A stretch of DNA of 64,000 nt from Celoporthe dispersa (taxonomy: Eukaryota; Ascomycota; Sordariomycetes; Diaporthales; Cryphonectriaceae): NCBI GenBank assembly GCA_016584495.1, contig WAID01000015.1, positions 372,001 through 436,000 of the forward strand, written 5' to 3'. Below, piece by piece: positions 33,599 through 44,781 of this stretch. Below the pieces are notes generated by a model. That model ran no database searches. It had not been told where the DNA came from and was given only the letters and a program-made list of their open reading frames with translations. Each line of letters begins with the position of its first letter. The first letter of the stretch is position 1. Position numbers and translations under genes: made by a program.

Positions 33599-35259
33599 AT
33601 GCTGCGGATACCACTCGTCAAGACAGGCCAGATAGCCCTGCTGGTCTGCTCGGTCGTGTTCGCCACGATACCAACCATTGCTGTTCTCTTGAGGCTGACA
33701 GCCCGGAGGATCGCAAACCGAAAGCTGGATGCGGCAGACTACCTGATCATCTTTGCATGGGTACGTCCACTCGCTCACAATTTCCAAGGCTTTTTTTTCT
33801 TCTTTCTATTCTCTTTCTGTTTCCGAATCTTAGGCTGGGTGGAGATTGATAATCAGCTGCTAATTATCTTACCTTTGCACAGCTCATGACTGTTGGTATG
33901 GCCACAACATGTATACTAGGTAAGAGCAAGAAATATGAGAGAGAGAGAGGGGAATGCACTCAACTGGACCGACGAGGCTGACATGCACTGGTATTACAGA
34001 AACATTATATGGCGGCTTTGGGTGGCACCGGTTAGATGTCATTGCCGTCTACGGCGACCAGGTGATTGTCAACTATCATATTGTAAGTGGATTGAATATT
34101 GATAAATCACCCATACGATAATATAGCTCGCTAATCGCCATTGCTCATCTCCCCAGATCAGCATGCCTCTCGAGATCTTCTGGACCCTCAGCATCAGCGT
34201 CTCCAAAATGTCCCTCCTCCTCCTCTACGTCAAAGTCTTCCCCCTGTCCCGCCTCACCGTCGTGTCCAAGATCACCTGCGCCTTTGTCGGCCTCCTCGCC
34301 CTCTCCGCCGTCCTGTGTACCCTCCCTGATCTGCCAGCCGATCCAGCACAACTGGTATCTGAGTCTGCCGGGCCACTGCGGCAGCCAAAAGGCCGTCTTT
34401 GGCATCTACGGCGTGCTGAATCTCGTTACTGACCTGATGGTCCTGGCCCTGCCCATCCCCAGCCTGGTGGGGCTGAAACTGCCCTTCCTCAGGAAGGCCG
34501 GCCTGGTGGCGACATTTGCTGTGGGGTTCTTGTAAGCTGGGACCTCCCTTATTTTCTTCTTCTTCTTCTCATGTTTCTTTGTGATCAGCCTGCTGATGTC
34601 TCTCGCTCTCTCACATCAGAACCTGTATTGCCTCCGTCGTCCGCCTCGCCTTTCTCACCACGATGGACTACGAGGACATCACCTACAGCGGCGTCCCCTT
34701 CATCCTCATGTCTGTCGTCGAGCCCTCCCTGGCAGTCACCCTCGCCTGCGTCCCGCTGCTCCGCCCGCTGCTGGGGAAGAGCACCAGCCGCTATTCGTCC
34801 ACGGGCACCCGCGAGAATATCGCCGCCCTGTCCCCGCAGGTCGGCGGTCTGTACAACAACAACACGACCGAGTCCACCACCGTGGGGCGGAGTTCCCGGC
34901 GGAAGCGCGGCCGGTCGTCGGCTATCGCGGTGCCGCCTACCGTGCTGCAGTACCACTACGAGATGGGGTTGTGCTCCAAGGAGGATATGCCGATTGATAT
35001 CCAGGAGCTGATCGCCACGACGTACAATGATTACCAGTACCAGGCGGAGATCTCGGGCGGTGGCGGTCATGATTCGGACGAGAGCACCAAGGGGGCCAAG
35101 ACCAACTCGGAGGATATGGCCATCTCGCCGGTCGAGGGCGGTGGTGGTGGTGGTGGTGGTGGAGGAGGAGGAGGAGGAGGAGGAGGTATTGTGGGCAGTG
35201 GCAATATCGTGGTGAAGCAGGAGTGGAGTGTCTCGAACGAGGTCAAATTTGAGGTGTGA
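33599..35259 (+). CDS. PTH11-type rhodopsin-domain membrane protein, one frame break
   Basis: Exons 33599-33760, 33883-33919 (37 nt), 34000-34082, 34157-34531 and 34620-35259. Seven hydrophobic helices in order: QIALLVCSVVFATIPTIAVL; ADYLIIFAWLMTVGMATTCI; a long one from PLEIFWTLSISVSKMSLLLL; KITCAFVGLLALSAVLCT; AVFGIYGVLNLVTDLMVLAL; GLVATFAVGFLTCIASVV; PFILMSVVEPSLAVTLACV. The short loop with YVKVFPLS and the Cys-containing LPGHCG loop are typical of the fungal rhodopsin-like domain. At CCC 34324-34326, just after helix 4, one extra C breaks the frame; without it the protein is 431 residues. The cytosolic tail has an RRKRGR patch and an 18-residue Gly run coded by GGT/GGA repeats. Ligand unknown. 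Confidence 0.85.
35142..35187 (+). repeat. GGT/GGA trinucleotide repeat coding poly-Gly
   Basis: In-frame (GGT)n followed by (GGA)n in the last exon of the rhodopsin-domain gene. The switch of repeat unit keeps the same amino acid, so either the Gly run is selected or two separate expansions occurred. Confidence 0.8.
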
Positions 35260-36771
35260 CGGCGACGAGGAGGTTTATGTCATCATGAGGGTTCATCCAT
35301 CTTATCTGCTGGCAGTCATGCATTTGGGAGGGGGTGTGTGGTTCTTTTTTTTTCTAAACGTTGGGATCCGGCGTACATACATCACGGGCGGCTTGTTGTC
35401 ATATTTAGCGATACCCAGTTTTCTTCCAAAATTGAAGCAAACACCGCATGACATATTTCGTGGTTTTTTTCTTGGTGGTTTTTTTTTTTTTTTTTTTGGC
35501 CTTGAGAATACGGATGGTGAGCTGTGTAATGAGACGTAACGTTCCAGCACAGCCTGCAGTGAATACTCCTAAGTAGGCCTCTGTGGGCAAGATCCAGAGA
35601 GAGAGAGAGAGAGAGATAGAGAGAGAGATAGCATATGTACATACTCAGATTCCTGCATCGGAAAATGCACACTGCCGACTGTCGCACAAGATTATGTGCA
35701 GGTGATGGACGGCTTCACCCACCCTCAGATGTACCCCTCATGTATGTAAGGCCAGCCACAGACGCGGGGCCCACAGCAAGGGAGGACAACATCAGCTACT
35801 TCAAAAAAGAAGGATCAGCCATGCCAACCTGTCTACTTGTCCGTCGACATCGAAACCGGCCTAATTACTTTGCTACACCGCGTAAGCGTCCACTTCTAGA
35901 TAAAGTAATCGTGTGGTAATGGAACAGATGGAAAGAAAAACACCCGTCCCCCCCCTCCATCGGCTTCCGACAACCGTGACACCCCCAGAGCTGAGGAGGC
36001 GCCCAGATGCGGGTCGGGTCGGGGCTAGGAAAGGCGCAGGCGGATCGGTCTGCGAGTTGAGTATCGCCTGCAGGTCAACCCGCATGAAGGGTTGGGAACG
36101 GAGAAGGGAGAGGGGGGTGGGGTGGTAATGCAGGGACGGGATGCATACTCGAGGCGGCAGTCGAACGCACTGTTGCCACCTTGTGTCAGAACTTGAACGG
36201 AGAGTCGGGGACTAAGTAAATGGTGTATGTAGCAGAAGATGGTGGGAGGGTGAGCAGAGAGAGGGGGGGGGCCGGCCGAGATGTTCCGTTCAGGTCATCT
36301 AACTACTTGCGTGTACTATTTATTGCACCGTGCACAGCCAGACAAGACCGTATCGTGGAGGTTGGAAGACGCCTTATCTCATGGCCACAGATTGTTGTTG
36401 CACTGTTCAGGGGCTGCGCTACTTGGATGGTAATGTTCCAACAGCCACATCGGTAGACCAGAAAGGATACTGTGGTTGTGAAAGCTGGGTGCGACCAGAT
36501 ATGGGATGTTAGGGTACAGAGCAGAGGCCATGCATGATCCAAGGCCAGAAGGGAAATGGAATACCAGATACAAGAAGATGCAGATCCAATTCTAGAATGT
36601 CATAATAAATAATATTGCTGAATCTATTAGTAATCTGATTTTTAGGTAAGATGGAAACGAAAAGCAAACGGATACGAAACGGTCTGCAGCAGTGTTTGCA
36701 GTTCTTCACTAACAGGCTATATATAAGTCGACAAGTGTGGCTTCAGACATCAAGCGGCGTTCGCAGCAATT
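35260..36771. other. Intergenic
   Basis: T17 tract near 35483, (GA)n with interspersed TA at 35597-35632, G-rich sequence 36108-36125 and 36265-36272. No coding signal recognised. Confidence 0.45.
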
Positions 36772-36880
36772 GGTTCGGTGGTGTAGTTGGTTATCACAAT
36801 AGTCTAACATTGAAATTCCATGGATATCCATGCGACTCGATGTACACTATAGGTCCCCGGTTCAAACCCGGGCCGAATCA
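36772..36880 (+). tRNA. tRNA-Val (AAC) with intron
   Basis: Cloverleaf fits. Acceptor stem GGTTCGG (36772-36778) pairs with CCGAATC (36873-36879), with one G-T pair, and discriminator A at 36880. The D arm is GTGTAGTTGGTTATCAC. Anticodon stem ATAGT (36799-36803) pairs with ACTAT (36846-36850). The loop is CT-AAC-A...C with anticodon AAC at 36806-36808. The T arm is CCCGG-TTCAAAC-CCGGG. A 35-nt intron (36810-36844) sits at the canonical place, one base after the anticodon. It contains a perfect 14-nt palindrome (36819-36832) that could form a hairpin presented to the tRNA endonuclease. A T5 Pol III terminator follows at about 36883-36887. Confidence 0.92.
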
Positions 36881-38215
36881 TATTTTTGCGGGTTTTTTCT
36901 TTTTCCCCCTCCCCTTTATATCTTCTCTTTTCTTCGACTCAGCCTTCTCTCTTCTTGTTCTGGGGCTAATGTTGGTCCTGTGATGTTCCTGCATCTTCTT
37001 TCTCCATTACGTTAAGCTTTCTTTTCGTTCTTGTTCTGTGTTGGGTAGTAAAATATGTTTTCTCTACGAGGGATTATTGTGACAAAGCGGGTCCTTTTAC
37101 CCATACTCCCATACTTATCCGCATTCATATACCATGTAAACCATCTCCCCGTATCATACATAGCCCGAGAAGGTGTTTCACACCTCCAACTACACCACCG
37201 AACCATTTGTCATCCCAATGCTTGATCGTTATCAGAAAGATTTATATACGCAGCTATTCGGCCTGCTAACTGAAAATGATGTCAACGGCGCTCTTTAGGT
37301 TTGTACAAGTCTTACAGAAAAGATGAGCTAGGGTAGTCTGCGTGATTTAAAATGTTCTACTTGTCATGGGAGGAAATATTCATGGTGAAGTAGTGAGTCT
37401 GCACTGTTTCAGGACAGGAAGAGGATGACTATGGCGTTGCGTGTCAGATCAACTGGAAGGATGAACAGAGCCTGGAAAGGGCGCGTTGAATAAATACTTG
37501 ACCTTTTCTCGCAGAGATCCATGTAGCGAATGTAGAGATAGGAATCGAGGAATGCAAAAATCTTTTCTCTGTGGAAGGTTGAGCAGCTGCCCGATGGACA
37601 GGACAGCCCCGAGATGCACGTGTGATGAATTCTACCAGCGGACGGGCTACAGTGGTGTGACGCTGCTGCCCACTGGCGACTCCGCGGGCTGGCCGTAGTG
37701 GTATTTTCTGCCCCGGTGCTCGAGTTCCACACTCGGCTCTGCGCAGCATTCAAAATACCATCAACGAACCACTTGAAAAGTCCGTCCAGTCTTGCGGCGA
37801 CATGACTATTGTACCATGACCAAATACACCACCAAAACACTTCTGGTTGAAAGGCCGTGGAGTATATAATCTTATTGTTGTGGTGGCCAGTGTGGTTGAC
37901 CTCGGGACACGGGGTGTAAGCGGGTCCGGGGCCAGCACAGATATTAAGGCACCACCCTTTCTTTTCCCTTCTTTTCGATTTTGATCCCTCTGAATATTTG
38001 TTTTAAACCATTGAACCGGGACTCGGCCGCCGTCGCACGAGAGGACTGACATCAGAGCAATGGGCAAGGGCCCTCACGACCGAAGCGTGCTGAAGTCAGA
38101 AGAACGACAACGAACGAGGGCCACGAGGGCAGAAGAGCAGGGTGGAAAATCTGTCTGAGACCTACTCAGAGGGTTCAAATTGAAAGGGAAGAGAAAAGAA
38201 TACTTGATTCTTATT
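36881..38215. other. Intergenic
   Basis: T/C-rich right after the tRNA (Pol III terminator), then mixed sequence. Open stretches near 37444-37840 on the minus strand show no domain or codon bias. No gene called. Confidence 0.45.
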
Positions 38216-38255
38216 TGTACACCATACATCCCCGGTTTAAATCCGGGCCGGATCA
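38216..38255 (+). pseudogene. 3' fragment of the tRNA-Val gene
   Basis: 40 nt match positions 36841-36880 of the intact tRNA-Val at 34 of 40 bases. The match covers the last four intron bases, the 3' anticodon stem, variable loop, T arm and 3' acceptor strand. No 5' half is present upstream. Presence of intron bases means it was copied at DNA or pre-tRNA level, not from mature tRNA. Two of the six differences are C-to-T. Confidence 0.75.
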
Positions 38256-38935
38256 ATTCTTTCTTCTGTTTTGTCCAGTCAGTGGCCGAGAGGGCAGTCA
38301 ACTGACGCTGAAAGTTGATTACAGAGTAGTCTTGGCTGGCCTTTTCACGATAGGGGCTTGGGAGCTACCAAGGCGCTTCATCTCTACTCACACAGATCTC
38401 ACGTGTATCTGATTCGACGGCCCTGTATTTATCGGCGTGAGTGGAGGCTGTCACTGCTGAGCGCCACGGTTGTAAAGGGGGAGACGCTCGAGGCCTGGGA
38501 TGTGCCACCAGGCACGGCGGCAAGGCCTGGATTGTGAAGCGAGGCTGAGCCTCCCCCTCCCCCTCTCTGCAGCGAGGATCTGTCAGCAGAGTAGCTGACA
38601 GAGCTCTCAAGCCAGCCCTGGGCCCCATAGCAATTGGGACCCCCGTGGGCAGCTCCTGGATCATCTGGCCTAGGCCGAGACGACGAGAGTCGATGAGATG
38701 CTCGCTCGCTCGTGGACTTACTTGCTGGATACGGCGGATTTCTCCCTTCTCAGCCTCCCCCATCGCCTCCTAGGCATCCGGGAGGGCAAGCTGGAAATCG
38801 GGAAATCGCCGAGAGATAGCTGAAGGCTCAAAGAAGAAGGCATTTTCCGATTCTGTAGAGTGAAAACTCGAGAGGATTTCGACATGGTTGGTGTCCGATA
38901 AGAGCACACAAAGTTTCCTGTTCTAATACCGGGCC
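38256..38935. other. Intergenic
   Basis: 3' side of the hydroxyacid dehydrogenase gene. Minus-strand open frames here (for example 38763-38365) lack domains and conserved composition. Nothing called. Confidence 0.45.
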
Positions 38936-40343
38936 CTAATACCCCTCCTTCCGGTTCACCTTATTCGTGAGCTCCTTGCCCTCGCTCAGCCGCTGCAGGT
39001 TCAGCTTCACGATCCCCCAGACCCGGTCAAAATAGTGGGTAGAAGCACCACTGACGTGCGGGGTGATGAGCACATTCCTGGCGCTCCAGAGCGGGTGGCC
39101 GTCCGGCAGAGGCTCCGGGTCCGTCACGTCCAGCGCGGCCCCGCGTATAACCTCGCCCTCCAGCGCCTCGATCAGATCGTCCGTCTTGATGATGGGCCCG
39201 CGCGCAATGTTGGACACAAACGTCTTCTTGGCCGAGAGCACTTGGAACTCAGGCGCGCCGATGAGGCCCGTGGTCTTGGACGTCAGGGGCATCGCGACCA
39301 CCAGCAGGTCCAGCCCGGACCCGAGGAACTCGTGCAGCTCCTCCGTGCTCTCGCCGTGGAACCATCTGGAGGGCAAGATGCCGTCCGGGTCGCCGAGCCC
39401 CGACGGGCTGTACGAGCTGTCCTTCTTTGATTCCGGGGTCTTGCGCTCGTGCAGCGTGTATGCGTGGACATCCATACCCATTGCCTTAGCTACGCGTGCG
39501 GTCTGGCGCCCGATGCTGCCGTAGCCCAGGATGCCTCTGTGTGGATAGTCAACCGGTCTGTACGCCCCTCTTTGTTTTTTTTGGTGGTTTTTTTTTTTTT
39601 TTGGTGATTTTTTCTTCTTCTTGGTATCACCGTGCCGAGACTCACACTCTCTGCTGGACCGCATCAACCGTGGGCTCGGTGCCTCGAATCCACCTCCCTT
39701 CTTTCTGCTTGTGCAGGTATGCGGGTACTTCGGGGTTCACTCGCTGGTCAGCTAGCTACCCGGCGAGACGAACAAGAAGACATCTCTCGAGTCTCATGCT
39801 CACTCACTGTGATGTTGGAAAGCCAAAAAGGTCGCGATGATCCATTCGGATATCTGGGGGCTGCTCGGGCATCGCATCCGTCAGCAACCTCAGGAAACTT
39901 CTCTAGCAGTGCCAAAACCACAAATTATTGTATAACGATGAAGGGGCATCATCATCCCCCAGACAGTATTTGATGGAGTTACTCACCCGTGCACCCCGTT
40001 CGCAGTGCAGAATGCCACATCCGTATTCGTATACAGCGGGTCCGAGACGATCGCATTCGCCCCGGCCGACGAGAGCTGAACGTACTGCAGGTTGGGCACG
40101 TCGTCCCTCTCCGGCAGGGACTCTCGGCTGTAGCCCGTGAGCAAGATCGTCACGTCCTTCCACTCGTCCTTGGTGACTTCCCTTCCCTCGGTCTCCGACC
40201 TGGACCTGCAGGTCCGGGTACTTCTCCCTGACGAGGGCCACCTCCTCGGCCGAGGGCTTGAAGGACTCGCCCAGGATGGTGAGGAGCTTATGGCCCTTGA
40301 GGGTCTTGTTGGGCGGGAACTCGTCGTACCGTACCAGAGTCAT
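38936..40343 (-). CDS. D-isomer-specific 2-hydroxyacid dehydrogenase, one frame break
   Basis: NAD(P)-dependent reductase of 2-oxoacids such as glyoxylate/hydroxypyruvate (family knowledge). Exons 40343-39987, 39860-39808, 39739-39646 and 39536-38936. Junctions give VAFCTANGVHGPQISEWIIA, AFQHHMNPEVPAYLH and VQQRVGILGYGSIGRQ, all family-typical. Rossmann GYGSIG, catalytic Arg in VSNIARGPII, Glu in DVTDPEPLPDGHP and His in ITPHVSGAS are all present. In exon 1, between YPDLQVQV and EVTKDEWKDVTILL, the frame shifts by one extra base in the interval 40196-40209 (coding strand CAGGTCCAGG). Removing it gives 367 residues and makes the exon-1 phase fit exon 2. No targeting peptide; cytosolic. Confidence 0.87.
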
Positions 40344-42539
40344 CGCAGCAGCTGAGAAAGCAGGGCAAAAACGATTAACCAAGACGAGCGAGTTCCAAGG
40401 GTGTTCTAGTATGTGGACAGAAAAGCAAGAAAATAAAAATAAAACAAAGTCGCGAGGGGGGAAGGGGATGGCGATGAGAGTCGTCTCTTGGTGGAGGTGT
40501 GCGACGTCTGAGTTTGTCAGCACTCTGGTATAAAACACAGAGGCAGATAGCAAGGATCAGCGCCAGTGCTGGCCCGCTTGTAACGCAACTACAGCGGCTC
40601 ATGACGCGATATGCCACTGCAGCGGAAGCACCACGGCGGATAAGCGATAATACACCCGGCAAGCAGAGATCTTGAGCCCCCTCCCCGCCCAGGAAAAAAA
40701 AAAAGGAAGAGGAGGAAGAAGGAAGAAGAGACAGAAGAAGAGACAGAAGAAGAGACAGAAGAAGAGACAGAAGAACAGACAGAAGAAGAGAAAGAAAGAA
40801 GAGAGGAAAAAAAGAACAAAGGGAAAAAGAAAAGAAAAAGAAGGGAAAAAAAGGAGAATGAGATGCTATCTCTCGTTTCTTCTTCAAGAGACAGTAGAAA
40901 TAAGCGAGAAGAATGAGAGGTTGTTCAGATGTCAATAAGTTGTTGGAGCATTGTGCAAGAGAAACAATAAATAAAGGTGAGTCCTCTAAGGGGAGAATAA
41001 GAACAAACAAGAATTTTGTAGTTTGAAATGACACTGGAATAGCCAATTCGAAACAAAATCTCCAAACAAGCAAATAATACTGGCTCATTCAAAGACCAGT
41101 CAGTCACTCCTCAGTACACAAAACCCCTGATCAAGGTGACTTGATCATAAAGATAAATCTACTGCGTAATATTAAGGGGGTTCTTGTTCTGCACCTGCTT
41201 CTATATTTGCAGGTCTTGATACAACCGAATGCAGCCCTTCTCAGAGCATGGAACAGAGCATAACATGTGTGTGACATGATGTTCTGCATGTTGTCTCAAA
41301 ATGAGGTTTTTTTTGAGAGAGAGATAATAATCAAAATGCGTAGGGTGAGGTTGAGGATCTATAATTTCTCCAGAAACGATTATTCCTGCGCATTATGACA
41401 GTAAGTATCATGCAATGTTCATTACATAATGAAGAAAAGCAGATAATATATTCCCTTGCGAGCTCTTTGCTTAGCAAGAGGGTTTTTTGGGTTTACTTTT
41501 TTTCCTCCTCAGAGCTCACACGCACGGGAATTCGGCTCACCTCGCCGGGCTCTGCATACGCCGTCCAGCCTCATTCATGACGGTGCCCGGGGGCAATCGC
41601 CTTCTCACCTAAGTGGTATGGACTTCGGAGTGTTGCGATTCATACGATCTGTGCAGGTGAGAGATTGAAGCAGAAGAATACCACGCAGGCCGTCCTCAAC
41701 CTTGGCCCTCGATGCGAGAACGAAAGTTTCACCTCTGGCTCGTCTCGAAAACCCCTCATCCTTTATCATGGTGTTTCCATTTGGAGAATTCCCCAGAGCC
41801 TTCCGGGAAACCCTACGGGACACAAACAAAGTACACCACCGAGAGAGCGAAGGATGCAGAGACAGGTGGAAACCCCGCTTCTCGAAAGAGACGATCTTCC
41901 GCGTCGACAGAATGGGCTGGAGGCAAATGCACACGGACGGCGAATGTTATCAGATCTCGAGCACATGTGAGTGCGCCGCAGGTCCTAAGGGGCCGAGCGC
42001 CTCGGGCTTTGTGCCTCCTGGAAGGACCCGAAGGGAGCCACCGATGATATCACCACTTGCGTCGCTTGAACTTGAACTATGCCGTGACATATACTTTGTA
42101 ACGAAGATTCCTATGCTTCAGGGGGGGCTCTGGGTGGCATTTAGTCCTTGCACGAACAAATAAAGACCAGCAAATCTCATCTGGTAAACATCTTGTTCGA
42201 GCTTGTGGGAAGTAAGGGCAGAAGAAAAGGCAAGGCCCAGTACTCTGGTACAGAAAGGGATATGATAACCTCTCAAACAGCATATAGTGCCCGGTTGGCA
42301 GAAGTACCCGTACTCGCTCTGAAGTTGACTGATCATCTTGAGTCAAAGGACTTGTACTCCTCCTACTTTACTCTACGTAAGTATCCCAGATAGTGGAAGT
42401 GGAAGAACAGCCGACGGGATGAGGTCCATACGGAAGAGGCAAGTCCATCTGTGAGCAAGCACTCAGATACGTACCCAAGTGTGATCCCTCGTGGATCTTC
42501 CGCCCTGCCTTGGGCCGCCATAAGCACCCTGCGCCGGGC
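40344..42539. other. Intergenic 2.2 kb
   Basis: 5' side of the dehydrogenase carries A/G-rich sequence with a 12-bp tandem repeat (separate entry). A plus-strand open frame at 41702-42163 has no recognisable domain and ordinary composition; left uncalled. AT-rich between 40880 and 41480. Confidence 0.45.
40728..40790 (+). repeat. 12-bp tandem repeat GAGACAGAAGAA
   Basis: Five near-perfect copies of GAGACAGAAGAA (the last copies with C or A changes), flanked by further purine-only sequence to about 40860. It lies about 390-450 bp upstream of the dehydrogenase ATG on the opposite strand, so it is a polypyrimidine tract in that gene's promoter direction. Confidence 0.8.
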
Positions 42540-42988
42540 TCAAGCGCCATTCCCCTCTAGCTGGACAGCAACGTAGCCTCCAGACCGGTCGACGTCAAGC
42601 TTCCTGGGATGACCTATGAATGGATCGGCCCCTTCCAAACATCGGAGTTGACCAACACCTGACGTGGTACCATTCAAGGGGCTGGACCAGTCCACGGGGG
42701 GCAGGGGGCTGTTGCACTCGAGCGCAATTCTACGTCCACCGATGGACAGCCAGCGTTTTGGGTCGCTCTTAATGTACTCTAGACCGATGGATGCAGCATG
42801 TCACACTGTACGTCCAGAATAACATAGTACTTTACTCTATTTGAGAGTGAAGACTTACCAAATATGGCCCGACTAGGCCAGAACGTTGGCAGTCCGATTG
42901 GAGGGAAAATAGCACTAAACCTTTTGTAACTTTTTTCTCTGCTGCCCTTCCAGGGGGGGTTGTACTTAAGTCGTAACGTCTCCTTCGC
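42540..42988 (-). pseudogene. Unrecognised spliced coding fragment
   Basis: Two open segments on the minus strand, about 42988-42859 and 42778-42540, are joined by an 80-nt intron with a GTAAGT donor and a CTAG acceptor. The join keeps frame (GAG) and gives FPPIGLPTFWPSRAIFEYIK followed by KRWLSIGGRRIALECNSPLP, then VDWSSPLNGTTSG and a stop after SGGYVAVQLEGNGA. The segment has no in-frame ATG at its 5' end, so it is either the 3' exons of a gene whose upstream part is broken or not recognised, or a relic. The composition looks protein-like (Trp, Cys, Pro-Pro-Val, few repeats). A C7 run (minus strand) at 42953-42959 could hide another indel. I do not recognise the family; it may not be functional. 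Confidence 0.4.
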
Positions 42989-43642
42989 TTAATGCATGCA
43001 TATCTGGGGAAATCGTCCCAAGCTTTTCATTTGCCGGCAGTAGGACTGGCTGGTAGCACACCCTACGCCGTCCTCCATATATCCTGTGGCTGTCAGGCTA
43101 CTGGACATGCATACGAATAAAAAGCAAGTAGGTATATAGTATGATGATTCTGTATTTTATAGGAGTCCCTGTCACCACGCTGTACCCATAACCCGCTACC
43201 CCCCCCCCCGGACTCAGGAAGCATCTAGCCCTGTTGAGCCATCCACGGGCGACCTTCCGCCGCAGTCGTGACCTAAGATGGAACTCTAGGCACACAGCGA
43301 GGCGTGTGAGGTAGAGCAGAAATTGCCGCCAATGGAGAGCATCGGGTGGAGGGTGAAGTGAGCCCATTCCATAGGTTTTGTTGAGAAGCACATGATACCA
43401 GAGAGGGTGTCTTGTTTTGTTTATTTTTTTATTATTGTTTCCAAAAGCCAGACGTCATTAATGTCCATAGAGCATGCAGAGGTTGAAAGAGGGAGACGTC
43501 AGTAAATATAAATATAGTGCTGTCTGTGTTCTCTTTCTATCTCTCTCTCTCTCTCTCTCAGTCCTTGCCAGCAGGGGTGCCATATCACGATCTTCACAAC
43601 AATTAATCGCAGTCACCAGGAACGCAAGTCACACCCAACAAA
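42989..43642. other. Intergenic
   Basis: C10 run near 43200, a T-rich patch near 43410-43440, and (CT)n at 43540-43560 close to the next ATG, probably in its 5' UTR. A minus-strand frame at 43391-43098 was examined and not supported. Confidence 0.45.
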
Positions 43643-44781
43643 ATGCCGTCTCGTGCTCATATTCTCTCCGTCCTCGCGGCTGCTGCAGTGGCCGTCAAGG
43701 CCGCCGACGGGCCATTCTTCAGCACTGGGCCCACGTCCTCGGACACATACATCACGTCGGCCACGGCCACCCTCGTCCTTCCCGATGCCCCGTCGGGCAA
43801 CGAAGGGACCTGTCTCTGTGGGTTGGCATGGGGACGTAGGTGGCCCAATGTTCCTTGTGTACTAGTTCAGCCACCGCAGGAGACCTGAAGGCTGATGATA
43901 GATATATACAGTTCCGACGGCGACCTGATCCAGAGCATTGCGGATTGTTATGTATGTTTCACCCGTCCTCCCGGCTTCATATACCAATCATTATGAACCT
44001 TGAGCCTGGGCTGAGGGCGGGAGAGGCTGACAACATCTACAGGAATGCACAGACAGCAGCTGGAGCGTCTTTGCCTACACGCTCAAGGAGACAAGCTGTT
44101 CGTGATGACTCCTTCAGGTTCCCGTGGTGTCAGGTACAAGCTGATTTGGAACTATTATAATTATTCCAGCGGACTCGCAGGAGGTGATTGAAGGCCAGAC
44201 CCACGCGGCCTCGGCCGGCCAAGAGGTTACCATGCTCTGTAAGTAACCGCAAAGAACAAGAGCCCCTCCGGGTGGTGATCAATCCTTACTACGTAATGCC
44301 AGAATCCACACTGACCGTTTTCTCCCCCCCCCCCCCCCAAATTCAGACCAGTATGACTCCTCTACAGGAAACTACACCCAGACAGTCTCCCTCAACGGCG
44401 CCGTCGTCTCAACGCTGTCGACCAGCGACGGATACGCCGAGGGCTGGGGCTCAGCGGTGGAGTGTGCCGCCACGAACTGCGGTACGGTGCCAGCTCATCG
44501 TAAGTCTGATATCTAAGAATCTAATATCTGTTATCTCTCATCTTCTTGCAGCGGGAAGGAGAGAGAGATAATATGCAAAGGGCTGTTGGAAAGAGAAACA
44601 CGCTAATCACCAGCTCGTCTATCCAGAGTGGATCAATGCCGAGATCGTCCTGAGCGGTGCGGACCCTGACTATATTGACACCTTGTACCTGGGCCTGGGA
44701 GCCACAGGGTCGATGACCACCAGCGACGGCGGCATCACCTGGGTGATTGGTACTATCGATATCCCTGAGTACACTTTCTAA
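43643..44781 (+). CDS. Small secreted concanavalin-like (beta jelly-roll) protein, six exons
   Basis: Exons 43643-43835, 43912-43951, 44043-44097, 44170-44238, 44347-44499 and 44627-44781. A signal peptide (MPSRAHILSVLAAAAVAVKA) is followed by short beta-rich segments: ATATLVLPDAPSGNEG, DLSLWVGMGTSDGDLIQSI, SSWSVFAYTLKETSS, EVTMLYQYDSSTGNYTQTV, WGSAVECAATNCGTVPAHQW, NAEIVLSGADPDYIDTLYLG, ending GTIDIPEYTF. All introns fall in compatible phases. In exon 1 the G3 run 43805-43807 is one base short; adding one gives 221 residues and the phase needed for exon 2. The pattern (WVGMG, repeated Trp/Tyr strands) recalls concanavalin-like/peptidase-A4-like fungal secreted proteins, but I see no clear catalytic residues. 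Intron 3 has a GTTCGT donor. Confidence 0.78.

Noticed and set aside
34163..34432. Separate small gene inside the rhodopsin-domain locus
   Set aside because: It is exon 4 read past the CCC frame break; helix 5 continues in the neighbouring frame.
40375..41088. Long minus-strand open frame upstream of the dehydrogenase
   Set aside because: It reads through purine/pyrimidine simple repeats (poly-Ser/Leu) with no domain.
41702..42163. Plus-strand open frame of 153 codons
   Set aside because: No recognisable motif, no splice partners and ordinary composition; probably chance.
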